Position numbers and translations under genes: made by a program. This document shows, piece after piece, positions 12,437 to 24,540 of a stretch of 64,000 nt of DNA. The notes beneath the pieces were generated by a model that had not been told where the DNA came from, did no database searches, and was given only the letters and a program-made list of their open reading frames with translations. The DNA lies in NCBI RefSeq assembly GCF_042477335.2, contig NC_091246.1, forward strand, positions 112,187,001 through 112,251,000. Direction: 5' to 3'. This stretch comes from Ovis canadensis. Lineage: Eukaryota > Chordata > Mammalia > Artiodactyla > Bovidae. How positions within the stretch are numbered: the first letter of the stretch is position 1; the number at the start of each line of letters is the position of its first letter.

Positions 12437-12631
12437 GATGTGGAGAACTAGGGGGATGCTGCTCATGGGCCCAGTGTTTCTTCAGGGGGAGAGAAGATGT
12501 TCTAGAATTGTGATGGTGGTTGCCCAACTCTACAAATATGCAAAAAGCTATGGAATTGCACTCTTTAAACAGATGCATCATATGGTCTGTGAATTATATC
12601 CTGATGAAGCTGTTATTAAAAGCACAACCTT

Positions 12632-13689
12632 AAGGCCTGGCTCCTGCCCTGGTTTGCAGTCAAGTTAAGGTCACCAGTTTGTTCATGTGGAACAAGCAAG
12701 CAGCAGAAATCACTGTGGAATGAGGTCCAGTCACCAGGATGCTGCTGATGTTGTAGGTGCTTACAAACAGGGGATACAAGAGGGCAGCATGGCCCAGAAA
12801 ACTCCCAGACAAGGTGTGAGTCAGACACAACCTGAAAAGGTGACTCAGATTTCTATTCTTTCTCTGGGGATCTAGAATGACTTGGAGTCCCCTCTGTGCG
12901 TGCAGGGTCTAGAGGGCCCTTGTGGCTTGACTACTGCTTCCTCTCACAGGGGCGCCTTGGGTCCTGGTCAGAGGCCAGTTCTAGGAAGTCACATTTGCAC
13001 GTTGCAGGAGTTGGGAGGGCAGAGCAGACCTAGGGGTCCTGAAGAACTCTGGTGTCTCCTGTGAGGCTAAAAAGGAGTTCATTTGCCTGGTTTTGAATAA
13101 CCAGGGGAGAACTGGTTTTGCATTGATTTCTGAGCTTTGTGTGACTCACTGATGACTTTCTTCCCAGTGTGGTGCCCTCAGGCCCCTCCCGATGCTGTGG
13201 GCACACCTGAGAGGTTTTCTGTACCTGTCTGTCTGCAGTTGCACAGGCCTCGGCAAGCTGAGGGCAGAAGGAAGTCCCATTTGTTATAGAATCTCCCTGA
13301 CAATATAGAATCTCCCTGACAAGAGCCAGCTCAGGAGCACAGTGGCCCCCAGGAAAGGTTGTCTTACGTGAATATGTTATTCAGTTTATGTCTAGCTCCT
13401 AGGCACTGGTTTTTGTTTTGCTCACACCTGCTTAATGCTTGTCTTAATTTCCAGAGAAATTATTGTGGAACATTGTGGACGTAAATCTTAATAGAGAACA
13501 GTTTTCATTCACTGTGCAAAGGTCAAGCACAGTGAAGATAATAATTAATCATTACTGAAAGTAATGCTGTTACCATTACCTAAGACCATCATCATTGTAT
13601 TACAGAGGACACTTTTATATCACAAATTCCCTTTCCTTTCAAGAAGAATGTCGGGGTGTTTTTATAGCAGATAGCATATATAAATGGGC
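12632..13689. other. Unique intergenic sequence
   Basis: No coding exon or clear repeat. A short direct repeat, TATAGAATCTCCCTGACAA, occurs twice at about 13288-13322. Confidence 0.5.
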
Positions 13690-13860
13690 CAGAGGCTCTC
13701 AAATTTAGTTGAGCCATCACATTCCTGGGGTGTCTGTGTATAAAGCGCATTCCTGAGCCCCACTCCTGGTGACTCTGTGGAGGGTCCAGGAATCAGTGTC
13801 ACTCACAGACACCCGCAGGGATTGACCCAAGAGGCTCCTTGATCACACTCGGGGAAAACC
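13690..13860 (+). mobile_element. MER20-like hAT DNA transposon remnant
   Basis: AGAGGCTCTCAAATTTAGTTG, GAGCCCCACTCCTGG and a GGTCCAGGAATC segment in this order recall the MER20 non-autonomous hAT-Charlie element. It is strongly diverged and the terminal repeats are not clear. Confidence 0.6.
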
Positions 13861-13929
13861 TAGCACGGCAGCCAAAGCTGAAGATCAAGGTCCAAGAGAA
13901 GAAAGCATATAGAAATGGCCAAGGTCAAT

Positions 13930-14597
13930 GTCTGTAATTATTTTTTAAGTTTCATTGAAGTGTAGTTGATTCACAATGTTGTGTTAGTTTCTGCTGTTCA
14001 ACGCAAAGTGACTCAGTTATATGTATTCATATATTCTTTGTTATTTCTTTCTCATTATCGTTTATTACAGGGTGTTGAATATAGTTCTCTGTGCTATACA
14101 CAATAGGACCTTGTTTATCCTTTTCGTACATGAGTTTGCGTCTGCTAATCCCAGTTAATCAATCCTACTTTCCATCTGCTAAACCCCCAGTCCTTGCCTC
14201 CCCCACCTCCCTCCTCCGAGGCAGCCCCAAGTCTGTTCTCTAAGCCTATGAGTCTATTTCTGTTTCATAGATAAGTTCATTTGTGTCTTATCTTAGATTC
14301 CACGTATAAATAATATCATATGATATTTGTCTTTCTCTGTCTGACTCACTTCACCTAGTATGATAATCTCTCAGTCCATCCCTGTTGCTGAAAATGGCAT
14401 TATTTCATCCTTTTCTGTAGCCGAGTAATATCCCACTGTGGATGTGTTCCACATCTTCTTTATCCAGTCATCTATTGATGGATATTTCGGCTGCTTCCAT
14501 GTCTTGGCTATTGTGAATAGTGCTGCTGTGAACACTGGGCTGCATGTGTCTTTTCAAATTGTAGTTTCATCTGGATATGTGAGTGGCTGTAATATAC
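13930..14597 (-). mobile_element. L1 3' end (antisense)
   Basis: It runs from the antisense 3' terminus (TTCATTGAAGTGTAGTTGATTC) through TTCTCTGTGCTATACACAATAGGACC and TCTATTGATGGATATTTCGG to CTTTTCAAATTGTAG. The order and content are those of an L1 3' UTR plus the end of ORF2. Confidence 0.88.
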
Positions 14598-15545
14598 CTT
14601 ACATTTATTTTGAGACTCTTGGCAACTGTTACCAAAAAAAAGACAAAGATGAAAATTTACACAGCTCTTACTATTAGAAGAGCGAAAGTGTACTGTTTGT
14701 TAGGAGAAAAGTGTTCTCCTGACCCTACACACTGTAGAATATTTTTGTAAGTGGTCTTCACAGAGGAGATGCTCAGATTCACTGGATGGGGGTCTGGGAG
14801 GCTGCTGGCTGAGTGCGAGGCTGTCACCCACGGCTCCATCTCAGGGACGCAGCAGCAGGAGCAACAGAGGAGCCACGTGCAGATATGTTCTGTGCAAGAG
14901 ATATTCACCTGCCACTTCCTATGTGTCAGACGGTCCACCGAATGCTGGAGGAGCGGGGAGGAGGAGGCTAATGGCCCGGTGACACTGGAGCTGGAGGGAG
15001 AGGCAAAGGCAGTAACCTGAGCTGGCAGCTTGTGGATGTTGGGGAGAGTCCAGGGGTAGGGTAGCAGAGCAGAGGGCGGGCCCTGACACAGCAGGGTGAG
15101 CCATGTACATGGGTCTGCTCAGCTCACAGAGTCGGGACCCAGGGAGGGGCTCCCTCATGCTGATGTCAGCAGGACTGGCCTTCCACACAAGCTCAGTTTC
15201 AGATCAGGGCATGAGAAAACATGACATTGAGTCAAAATTACTCTTGCAAAATTCCTTATATCATTCATAAAGTAAAGCATAAATACATCCAACAGAGGAA
15301 GAACCGTGCAGTATGTGGTACCTAGAACACATGCAAAATGCGATTTTCACTCTACATTGTATAATTTAAATCCTTTCCCTCTTCCTACCCACTGTCCCTT
15401 AAATTGCTTCACATAAATTAAAATCACGGGTGATGAGATGGCACTGAAACGGGTGATGCCCTCAATAGAATTCCTTTTTTTTGTAACAAATACAAAACCA
15501 GGATTCCAGTGAGTGGTACACTGAACGCTTTTCAATGAAATCTGA
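14598..15545. other. Unique intergenic sequence
   Basis: No recognisable gene or interspersed repeat; a GC-richer middle at about 14760-15180 carries chance open frames. Confidence 0.5.
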
Positions 15546-17244
15546 ACTCTGCCTTACTTCACTCAATATGACAATCTTCAGGTCCATCCATGTTGCTGCA
15601 CATGGTATCGTTTTGTCCTTTTTTAATGACTGAGTGATATTCCATTCTATATATGTACCTTGCCTTCTTTATCCATTCCTCTGTGGATGGACATTTAGGT
15701 TGCTTCCATGATCTGGCTATTGTGAATAGTATTGCAATGAATATTAAGGTGTATGTATCTTTTCAAATTATGGTTTTCTCCACGTGTATGCCCAGAGTGG
15801 GACTGCTGTGTAATATGGTAGTTCTACTTTTAGTTTTTTAAGGAACGTCCATCTGTTTTCCAAAGTAACTATATCAATTTACATTCCCACCAATAGTGCA
15901 AGAGGGTTTCCTTTCCTCTACACCCTCTCCAGCACTTCTTGTCTGTAAATTTTTTCATAGTAGCCCAGCTCCAGAAGGAATGAAGAGGCTGAGCCAAAGT
16001 GGAAACAACACCCAGTTGTAGATGTGTCTGGTGGTGAAAGTAAAGTCCGATGCTATAAAGAACAATACTGCATAGGAACCTGAAATGTTAGGTCCATGAA
16101 TCAAGGTAAATTGGAAGTGGTCAAACAGGAGATGGTGAAGTGAACATTGACATTTCAGGAATCAGTGAACTAAAATAGACCAGAATAGGCAACTTTAATT
16201 CAGATGACCATTTATCTACTATTGTGGGCAAGAATCCCTTAGAACAAATGGAGTAACCCTCATAGTCAACAAGACTTTGAAATGCAGTACTTGGGTGCAA
16301 CCTCAAAAATGACAGAATGATCTCTGTTCATTTACAAGGCAAACCATTCAACATCACAATAATCCAATCTATGCCCCAACCCCTACTGCCAAAGAAGCTG
16401 AAGTTGAATGGTTCTATAAAGACCTACCAGACCTTATAGAACTAACACCATAAAAAGATGTCCTTTTCATCACAGGGGACTGGAGTGTAAAAGTAGCAAG
16501 TCAAGAGTGACCTGGAGTAACAGGCAAATTTGGCCTTGGAGTACAGAATGAAGCAGGGCAAACCTAACAAGAGCTCTGCCAAGAGAACACACTGGTCATA
16601 GCAAACACAAACACCCTCTTCCAACAATACAAGAGATGACTCTACACGTGGACATCACCAAATGGTCAATACCAAAATTAGATTGATTATATTCTTTGCA
16701 GCTAAAGATGGAGACGTTCTATACGGTCAGCAAAAACAAGACTGGAAGCTGACAGCAGCTCAGATCATGAACTCCGTATTGCCAAATTCAGACCTAAATT
16801 GAAGAAAGTAGGGAAAACCATTAGGCCATTCAGGTATGATCTAAATCAAATCCCTTACAATTATTCAGTGAAGGTACCAAATAGATTCAAGGGATTAGAT
16901 CTGATAGGCAGAGTGCCTGAAGAACTATGAGACAGAGGTTTGTCACATTATACATAAGGCAGTGATCAAAACCATCCCCAAGAAAAAGAAATGCAACAAA
17001 GCAAAATGATTGTCTGAGGAGGGCTTACAAGTAGCTGAGAAAAGAAGAGAAGTGAAAGGCAAAGAGAAAGGAAAGATATACCCATCTGAATGCAGAATTC
17101 CAAAGAATGCCAAGGAAAGAAAAGAAAGCCTTTTTAAGTAAACAAGGCCAAGAAATAGAGGAAAATGATAGAATGGGAAAGACTAGAGATCTCTTCAAGA
17201 AAATTAGAAATATGAAGGGAATATTTCATGTAAAGATAGGCACA

Positions 17245-18274
17245 GTTCAATTGAGTTCAGTCACTCAGTCGTGTCCAACTCTGCGACCCCATGGACTGCA
17301 GCACAACAGGCCTCCCTGTCCATCACTAACTCCCGGAGTTTACTCAAACTCATGTCCATCAAGTTGGTGATACCATCCAACCACCTCACCCTCTGTCAAC
17401 CCCTTCTCCCACCTTCAGTCTTTCCTAGCATCAGGGTGTTTTCAAATGAGTCAGCTCTTTGCATCAGGTGGTCAGAGTATCAGAGTTTCAGCTTCAACAT
17501 CAGTCCTTCCAACGAATATTCAGGGTTGATTTCCTTTAGGATAGACTGGTTGGATCTCCTCGCAGTCCAAGGGACTCTCAAGAGTCTTCTCCAACACCAC
17601 AGTTCAAAAGCATCAGTTCTTTGGCACTCAAGTTTCTTTATGGTCCAATTCACATCCATACATGACCACTGGAAAAACCATAGCTTTGACTAGATGGACC
17701 TTTGTTGGTAAAGTAATGTCTCTGCTTTTTAATATGCTGTCTAGGTTGGTCATAGCTTTTCTTCCAAGGAGCAAGCATCTTTTAATTTCATGGCTGAGGT
17801 CACCATCTGCAGTGATTTTGGAGCTCAAAATAATGAAGTCTGTCACTGTTTCCACTGTTTCCCCATCTATTTCCCATGAAGTGATGGGACCAGATGCCAT
17901 GATCTTAGTTTTCTGAATGTTGAGTTTTAAGCCAACTTCTTCGCTCTCCTCTTTCACTTTCATTAAGAGGATCTTTAGTTCTTCACTTTCTGCCATAAGG
18001 GTGGTGTCACCTGCATATCTGAGGTTATTGATATGGCAATCTTGATTCCAGCTTGTGCTTCATCCAGCCCAGGGTTTCTCATGATGTATTTTGCATAAAA
18101 GTTAAATAAGCAGGGTGACAATATACAGCCTTGACATACTCCTTTTACTATTTGGAACCAATCTGTTCCATGTCCAGTTCTAACTGTTGCTTCTTGACCT
18201 GCATACAGATTTCTTAGGAGGCAGGTCAGGTGGTCTGGTATTCCCATCTCTTTAAGAATTTTCCACAGTTTGTT
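17245..18274 (-). mobile_element. 5'-truncated BovB inserted antisense into BovB
   Basis: The sequence switches from sense BovB (...AAAGATAGGCACA) to an antisense BovB 3' terminus (GTTCAATTGAGTTCAGTC) and returns to sense at CAGATAAAGGAAAGAAATGG. The insert reads antisense from its 3' end to the HNKLW segment of reverse transcriptase. The target duplication, if any, is only about five bases and is uncertain. Confidence 0.85.
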
Positions 18275-19609
18275 GTGCAGATAAAGGAAAGAAATGGCAA
18301 GTTCCTAACAGAAGCAAAAGATACTAAGAAGAGGTAGCAAGAGTACATGGAAAAACTATACAAAAAATATCTTAATTGCCTGGGTAACCACAATGGTGTG
18401 ATCACTCACCTAGAGCCAGACATCCTGGAGTGTGAAGTCAAGTGGGCTTTAGAAAGCACCACTATGAACAAAGCTAGTGGAGGTGACAGAATTCCAGCTG
18501 AGCTATTTCAAATCATAAAAGCTAATGCTGTTAAAGTGCTGCACTCAATATGCCAGCAAATCTGGGAAACTTACCAGTGGCCACAGGATTGTAAAAAGTC
18601 TGTTTCATTCCAATCCCAAAGAAAGATAATGCCCAAGAATGTTCAGACTACCACACAATTGCACTCATTTCATATACTAGCACAATAATGCTCAAAATTC
18701 TCCAAGCAAGGCATTAATAGTACATGAACCAAGAACTTCCAGGTATACAGCTTGGTTTAGGAAAGGCAGAGGAACCAGAGATCAAATTGCCAACATTCGT
18801 TGGATCATAGAAAAAGCAAGAGAGTTCCAGAAAAACACCTACCTCTGCTTCATTGACTATGCTAAATCCTTAGACTGGGTGGATCACAACAAGCTACAGC
18901 AAATTCTTAAAAAGATGGGAATCACTTTATGTGCCTCCTGTGAAACCTATATGCAGGTCAAGAAGTAACAGTTAAAACTGGACATGGAACAACAGACTGG
19001 TTCAAAATGGGGAAAAGAGTATGTCAAAGCTGTATATTGTCACCCTGCTTACTTAATTTCTATGCAGAGTACATCATGTGAAGTGCCGGGCTGGATGAAG
19101 CACAAGCTGGAATCAAGATTGCTGGGAGAAATATCAATAACCTCAGATATGCAGATGACACCACCCTTATGGCAGAAAGTGAAGAGGAACTAAAAAGCCT
19201 CTTGATGAAAGTGAAAGAGGAGACTGAAAAAGCTGTCTTAAAACTCAACATTCAAAAAATGAAGATCATGGCATCTGGTCCCATCACTTCATGGCAAGTA
19301 GATGGGGAGACAATGAAAACAGTGACTTACTTTATTTTCTTGGGTTTCAAAATCACTGCAGATGGTGACTGCAGCCATGAAATAAAAAGATCCTTGCTCC
19401 TTGGAAGAAAAACTATGACAAACCTAGAGAGCATATTAAAAAGCAGAGTCAAAGCTATGGTTTTTCCAATAGTCATGTGTGGATGTGAGAACTGGACCAT
19501 AAAGAAGCTGAGCACCGAAGAATTGGTGCTTTTGCACTGTGGTGTTGGAGAAGACTCTTAAGTGTCCCTTGGACTGGAAGGAGATTGAACCAGTCAATCC
19601 TAAAGGAAA

Positions 19610-19896
19610 GTGAAAGTTGCTCTGTCATGTCTAACTCTGCAACCCCATGGACTGAAATACATGGAATTCTCCAGGCCAGCATACTGGAGTGGGTAACCTT
19701 TCTCTTCTCCAGGGAATCTTTCCAACCCAGGTCTCCTGCATTGCAGACGGATTCTTTATCAGCTGAGCTGCAAGGGGAGCCCAAGAGTACTGGACTGGGT
19801 AGCCTATCCCTTCTCCATCAGATTTTCCCAACCCAGGAATCTAACCGGGGGTCTCCTAAATTGCAGGTGGATTCTTTACCAACTGAGCTATCAGGG
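19610..19896 (-). mobile_element. Bov-tA SINE with doubled tRNA-type head (antisense), target duplication
   Basis: An antisense Bov-A body and tRNA head are followed by a second tRNA-head segment (two B-box remnants, near 19725 and 19840). The imperfect duplication ATCCTAAAGGAAA (19597-19609) / ATCCTACAGGAAA (19897-19909) shows it inserted into the BovB. Confidence 0.85.
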
Positions 19897-20773
19897 ATCC
19901 TACAGGAAATCAACCCTGTATATCCATTGGAAGTGCTGATGCTGATGCTGAAGCTGAAGTGCCAGCTGATGCTAAGAGCCCACTCATTGGGAAAGACCCT
20001 GATGCTGGGAAAGATTGAAGGCAGGAAGAGAAGGGGATAACAGAGGATGAGATCATTGGATGGTGTCACTGACTCAGTGGAGCAATCTCCAGGAAATGAT
20101 GAAGGACAGGGAAACCTGGCATGCTGCAGTCCATGGGGTTGCAATGAGTCAGTTGTGACTGAGTGAACAGCAACGGTTAGAAAGCCATTCTGACCATTGT
20201 GAGGTGATACCTCTTTGTAGTTTTGAGTTGCATTCCCTAATAATTGGTGATATTGAGCATCTTTTCATGTGTTTGTTGGTCATCTGTTTGTCTTATTTGA
20301 AGAAATGTCTATTTAGGTCTTCTACCGATTTTTTTGATTAGGTTATTTGGTTTTGGTTTGTTTTTGATATTGAGCTGCATGAGCTGTTTGTATATTTTGG
20401 AGATGAACCCATTGACAGTTGCTTCATTTGCAAATATTTTCTTCCATTCTAAGGGTTGTCTTTTTGTTTTGTTTATGGTTTCCTTTGCTGTGCAAAAGCT
20501 TTTAAATTTAATTAGATCCCTTCGTTGTGCAAAAGCTTTCAAGTTTAATTGGGTACCATTTGTTTATTTTTGCTTTTATTTCTATTACTCTGGGAGGTGG
20601 GTCATAGAGGATCCTGCTGTGATTTATGTCAGAGAATGTTTTGCCTATGTTTTCCTGTAGGAGTTTTATAGTTTCTGGTCTTACATTTAGATCTTTAATC
20701 CATTTTGAGTTTATTTGGTGTTACAAAGTGTTCTAGTTTCATTCTTTTACAAGTGGTTGACCAGTTTTCTCAG

Positions 20774-21032
20774 CTGCTGCTGCTGCCAAGTCACTTCAGT
20801 CGTGTCTGACTCTGTGTGACCCCATAGATGGCAGCCCACCAGGCTCCCCCGTCCCTGGGATTCTCCAGACAAGAACACTGGAGTGGGTTGCCATTTCTGT
20901 CTCCAATGTGTGAAAGTGAAAAGTGAAAGTAAAGTCACTCAGTTGTGTCCAACTCGTAGCGACCCCATGGACTGCAGTCTACCAGGCTCCTCCATCCATG
21001 GGATTTTCTAGGCAAGAGGACTGGAGTGGCTT
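20774..21032 (-). mobile_element. BOV-A2 SINE (antisense)
   Basis: It starts with the antisense tail GCTGCTGCTGCTGCC, then two Bov-A monomers joined by TGTGAAAGTGAAAAGTGAAAG. It interrupts the L1 phrase CCAGTTTT ... CCCAGCACC. Confidence 0.9.
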
Positions 21033-21851
21033 GCCCAGCACCGCTTCTTAAAAAGAGACTGTGTTTTCTCCATTGTATATTCTTGCCTCCTTTGTCAAAG
21101 ATAAGGTGTCCATAGGTGCGTGGATTTATCTCTGGGCTTTCTATTTTGTTCCATTGATCTATATTTCTCTCTTTGTGCCAGTACCTTACTGTCTTGATGA
21201 CTGTAGCTTTGTAGTATAGTCTGAAGTCAGGCAGGTTGATTCCTCCAGTTCCATTCTTCTTTCTCAAGATTGCTTTGGCTATTTGAGTTTCTTTTTTTTG
21301 TATTTCCATACAAATTGTGAAATTATTTGTTCTAGTTCTCTGAAAAATACTATTGGTAGTTTGATAGGGATTGCATTGAATCTATAGGTTGCTTTGGGTA
21401 GTATACTCATTTTCACTCTATTGATTCTTCCAATGCATGAACATGGTATATTTCTCCATCTATTTGTGTCATCTTTGATTTCTTTCATCAGTGTTTTATA
21501 GTTTTCTATACATAGGTCTTTTGTTTTTTTAGGTAGATTTATTCCTAACTATTTTATTCTTTTCATTGTAATGGTGAATGGAATTGTTTCCTTAATTTCT
21601 CTATTTTCTCATTGTTAGTGTATAGGAATGCAAAGGACTTCTGTGTGTTAATTTTATACTCTGCAACTTTACTATATTCATTGATTAGCTCTAGTAATTT
21701 TCTGGTGTAGTCTCTGCAGCTCAATCCCAGGAAAATAAATGACCCAATTAAAAAAAAAATGGGCCAAAGAACTAAACTGACATTTCTCCAAAGAAGACAT
21801 ACAGATGGCTAATAAACACATGAAAAGATGCTCAACATCACTCATTATCAG

Positions 21852-22416
21852 TTCAGTTCAGTTCAGTCGCTCAGTTGTGTCCAACTCTTTGTGACCCCAT
21901 GAATTGCAGCACACCAGGCCTCCCTGTCCATCACCATCTCCCAGAGTTCACTCAGACTCACGTCCATCGACTCAGTGATGCCATCCAGCCATCTCATCCT
22001 CTGTCGTCCCCATCTCTTCCTGCCCCCAACCCCTCCCAGCATCAGAGTCTTTTCCAATGAGTCAACTCTTCGCATGAGGTGGCCAAAGTACTGGAGCTTC
22101 AGCTTTAGCATCATTCCTTCCAAAGAAATCCCAGAGTTGATCTCCTTCAGAATGGACTGGATGGATCTCCTTGCAGTCCAAGGGACTCTCAAGAGTCTTC
22201 TCCAACACCACAGTTCCAAAGCATCAATTCTTCGGCACTCAGCCTTCTTCACAATCCAACTCTCACATCCATACATGACTACTGGAAAAACCATAGCCTT
22301 GACGAGATGGACCTTAGTCAGCAAAGTAATGTCTCTGCTTTTGAATATGCTATCTAGGTTGGTCATAACTTTTCTTCCAAGGAGTAAGCGTCTTTTAATT
22401 TCATGGCTGCAGTCAC
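21852..22416 (-). mobile_element. BovB 3' fragment (antisense, about 565 bp) with 13-bp target duplication
   Basis: Antisense BovB from its 3' terminus (TTCAGTTCAGTTCAGTCGC) to the [12 protein letters not shown] segment. On the minus strand a 195-codon open stretch covers the C-terminal region (22450-21863). CACTCATTATCAG flanks it exactly at 21839-21851 and 22417-22429, inside the sense half of the younger L1. Confidence 0.93.
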
Positions 22417-24257
22417 CACTCATTATCAGAGAAATGCAAATCAAAACCACAATGAGGTATTATCTCTCGCTGGTCAGAAAGGCTGTTATCAAAAAGTCTA
22501 TGAACAATAAATGCTGGAGAGGGTGTGGAGAAAAGGGAACCCTCTTACACTGTTGGTGGCAATGCAAACTAGTACAGCCACTATGGAGAACAGTGTGGAG
22601 ATTCCTTAAAAAACTGGAAATAGAACTGCCATATGACCCAATAATCCCACTGCTGGGCATACACACCAAGGAAACCAGAATTGAAAGAAACATGTGTACC
22701 CCAATGTTCATCACAGCACTGTTTATGATAGGCAGGACATGGAAGCAACCTAGATGTCCATCAGCAGATGAATGGATAAGAAAGTTGTGGTACATATACA
22801 CAATGGAATATTACCCAGCTGTTAAAAAGAATGCATTTGAATCCATTCTAATGAGGTAGATGAAACTGGAGCCTATTATACAGAGTGAAGTAAGTCAGAA
22901 AGAAAAACAAATATAGTATATTAACGCATATATATGGAATTTAGAAAGATGGTAACAATGACCCTATATTCAAGACAGCAAAAGAGACATGGATGTAAAG
23001 AAGTCTTTTGGACTCTGTGGGAGAAGGTGAGGGTGGGATGATTTGACAGAATAGTATTGAAACATGTATATTATATGTGAAATAGATCACCAGTCCAGGT
23101 TCGATGCATGAGATGTGGTGCTCAGGGCTGGTGCACTGGGATGACCCTGAGGGATGGGATGGGGAGGGAGGAGGGAGGGGGGGTTCAGGATGGGGAACAT
23201 ATGTACACCCATGGCTGATTCATGTCAATGTATGGCAAAAACCCCTACAATATTGTAAAGTAATTAGCCTCCAATTAAAATGAATAAATTAATTTTAAAA
23301 ATAATAAATTTAATTAGATCTCATTTGTTTATTTTGTTTTTATTTCCATCATTTTCAGTTACCACTGGGAAAAATTTAAAGCCTATGTCTAGATAACATC
23401 TTTGCTGGTTAATGTTGTTTTCCTAACATTGTTGAAGAGACTATCTTGGCTCTATTGCACTGTCTTTGCTCCTTTGTCAAAGATCAGTTGACTCTATTTA
23501 TGGGCTTTTCTCTATTCTATTCCATTGATCTATTTTTCTGTTCTTCTACCAATACCTCACTGTCTTAATTACTATAGCTGTACCATAAGTTTTGAAGTTA
23601 AAAAATCTCTTTTCCTCCATATTTTATTTGTTGTTCTGGGTCTTTTGCCTCTGCATGTAAATTTTAGAATCAGTTTGTCAATATCCACAAAAAGCTTGCT
23701 GGAAGTTTAATTGGGATTGCATTAAATCTACAGGTCAAGTTGGCAATAACTGACATCTTTACCATATTGAGTCTTCCTATCTATGAACATGAATATCTAC
23801 TCATTTCTTTAGTTTTACTTGATTTCCTTCATCAGAGTTTTGAAGTATTCCTCATGACCTTGGACATATTTTTTTAAGATTTATATTCAAGTATTCCATA
23901 TTATGGATTGCTGATATCAATAATATTGTGTTTTTAATTTCAAATTGTTCTTGTTTATTGCTAGTATATAGGAGAAAGCAATTGTATATTAACCGTTTAT
24001 CTTGCAACCTTATTACAATAACTGATTAGTTTCAGGAGTTCTACATAGACAATCAGGTCAGCTGCAAACAAAGACAGTTTTATTTCTTCCTTCTCAGTCT
24101 GTATGCTTTCTATTTCCTTTTATTGTTATTATTGCATTAGCTAGGACTTCTAGTATGATGTTGAAAATGGGTGGTGAGAGGGTGCATCCTTTCCTTTACC
24201 TTTATTGTCTTAATAATTGTTATTTCTTAATAATGTTTTTACATGGTTTTTGTATTA

Positions 24258-24540
24258 GGAGAAGGCAATGGCGACCCACTCCAGTACTCTTGCCTGGAAA
24301 ATCCCATGGACGGAGGAGCCTGGTGGGCTGCAGTCCATGGGGTCGCTAAGAATTGGATATGACTGAGCATCTTCACTTTCACTTTTCACTTTCATGCATT
24401 GGAGAAGGAAGTGGCAACCCACTCCACTGTTCTTGCCTGGAGAATCCCAGGGACGGGGGAGCCTCGTGGGCTGCCGTCTATGAGGTCGCACAGAGTCGGA
24501 CACGACTGAAGTGACTTAGCAGCAGCAGCAGCAGCAGCAG
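24258..24540 (+). mobile_element. BOV-A2 SINE
   Basis: Two Bov-A monomers with the TTCACTTTTCACTTTCATGC linker and a long (AGC)n tail (24518-24540). It interrupts the old antisense L1. Confidence 0.93.

Larger units (their letters stand above)
8450..12631 (+). mobile_element. Old L1 3' portion (sense), split by three later insertions
   Basis: ORF2 C-terminal and 3' UTR phrases appear in order in pieces at 8450-8514, 8661-8979, 11639-11985 and 12437-12631: AATAGACATTTCTCCAAA, then CAGTCCCACTCCTAGGTATA, AATGAAAACACATCC, GGTTGCCTAGGGC and finally TTATATCCTGATGAAGCTGTTATT. The gaps are a CHR-2 SINE, a BovB pair and a third old repeat. The divergence indicates an L1MA-like age class rather than the young bovine L1. 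Confidence 0.8.
15963..20163 (+). mobile_element. Long BovB (sense), including endonuclease region, dead and nested
   Basis: This is the longest BovB here and the only one with the apurinic-endonuclease half: the translated region includes ATTGCATAGGAACCTGAAATG (TWNV-like block broken by a stop), TGTCCTTTTCATCACAGGGGAC (GDWN-type motif) and CACCAAATGGTCAATACC. The reverse-transcriptase half resumes at 18275 and runs to the 3' terminus near 20163. Multiple stops and frameshifts disable it. Removing the inserts at 17245-18274 and 19610-19896 leaves about 2.9 kb. Confidence 0.88.
20519..23305 (+). mobile_element. Bovine-type L1 with 5' inversion and 15-bp target duplication
   Basis: The insertion has two halves. 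Positions 20519-21715 are L1 ORF2 in antisense (the minus strand encodes [22 protein letters not shown]). Positions 21716-23305 are the following L1 segment in sense, from CTCAATCCCAGG to an A-rich end with [18 protein letters not shown] near 22505-22560. AAATTTAATTAGATC flanks it perfectly at 20504-20518 and 23306-23320. The structure is that expected from twin priming. A BOV-A2 and a BovB later inserted into it. Confidence 0.9.

Noticed and set aside
21863-22450. A 195-codon minus-strand frame ending in the [18 protein letters not shown] region
   Set aside because: It is the C-terminal part of BovB, 5'-truncated with its own target duplication, and not a host gene.
21975-22859. A 294-codon plus-strand frame with an L1 Cys-rich segment at its end
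   Set aside because: It is a chance fusion: the first half is antisense BovB, the second half is L1 ORF2 end.
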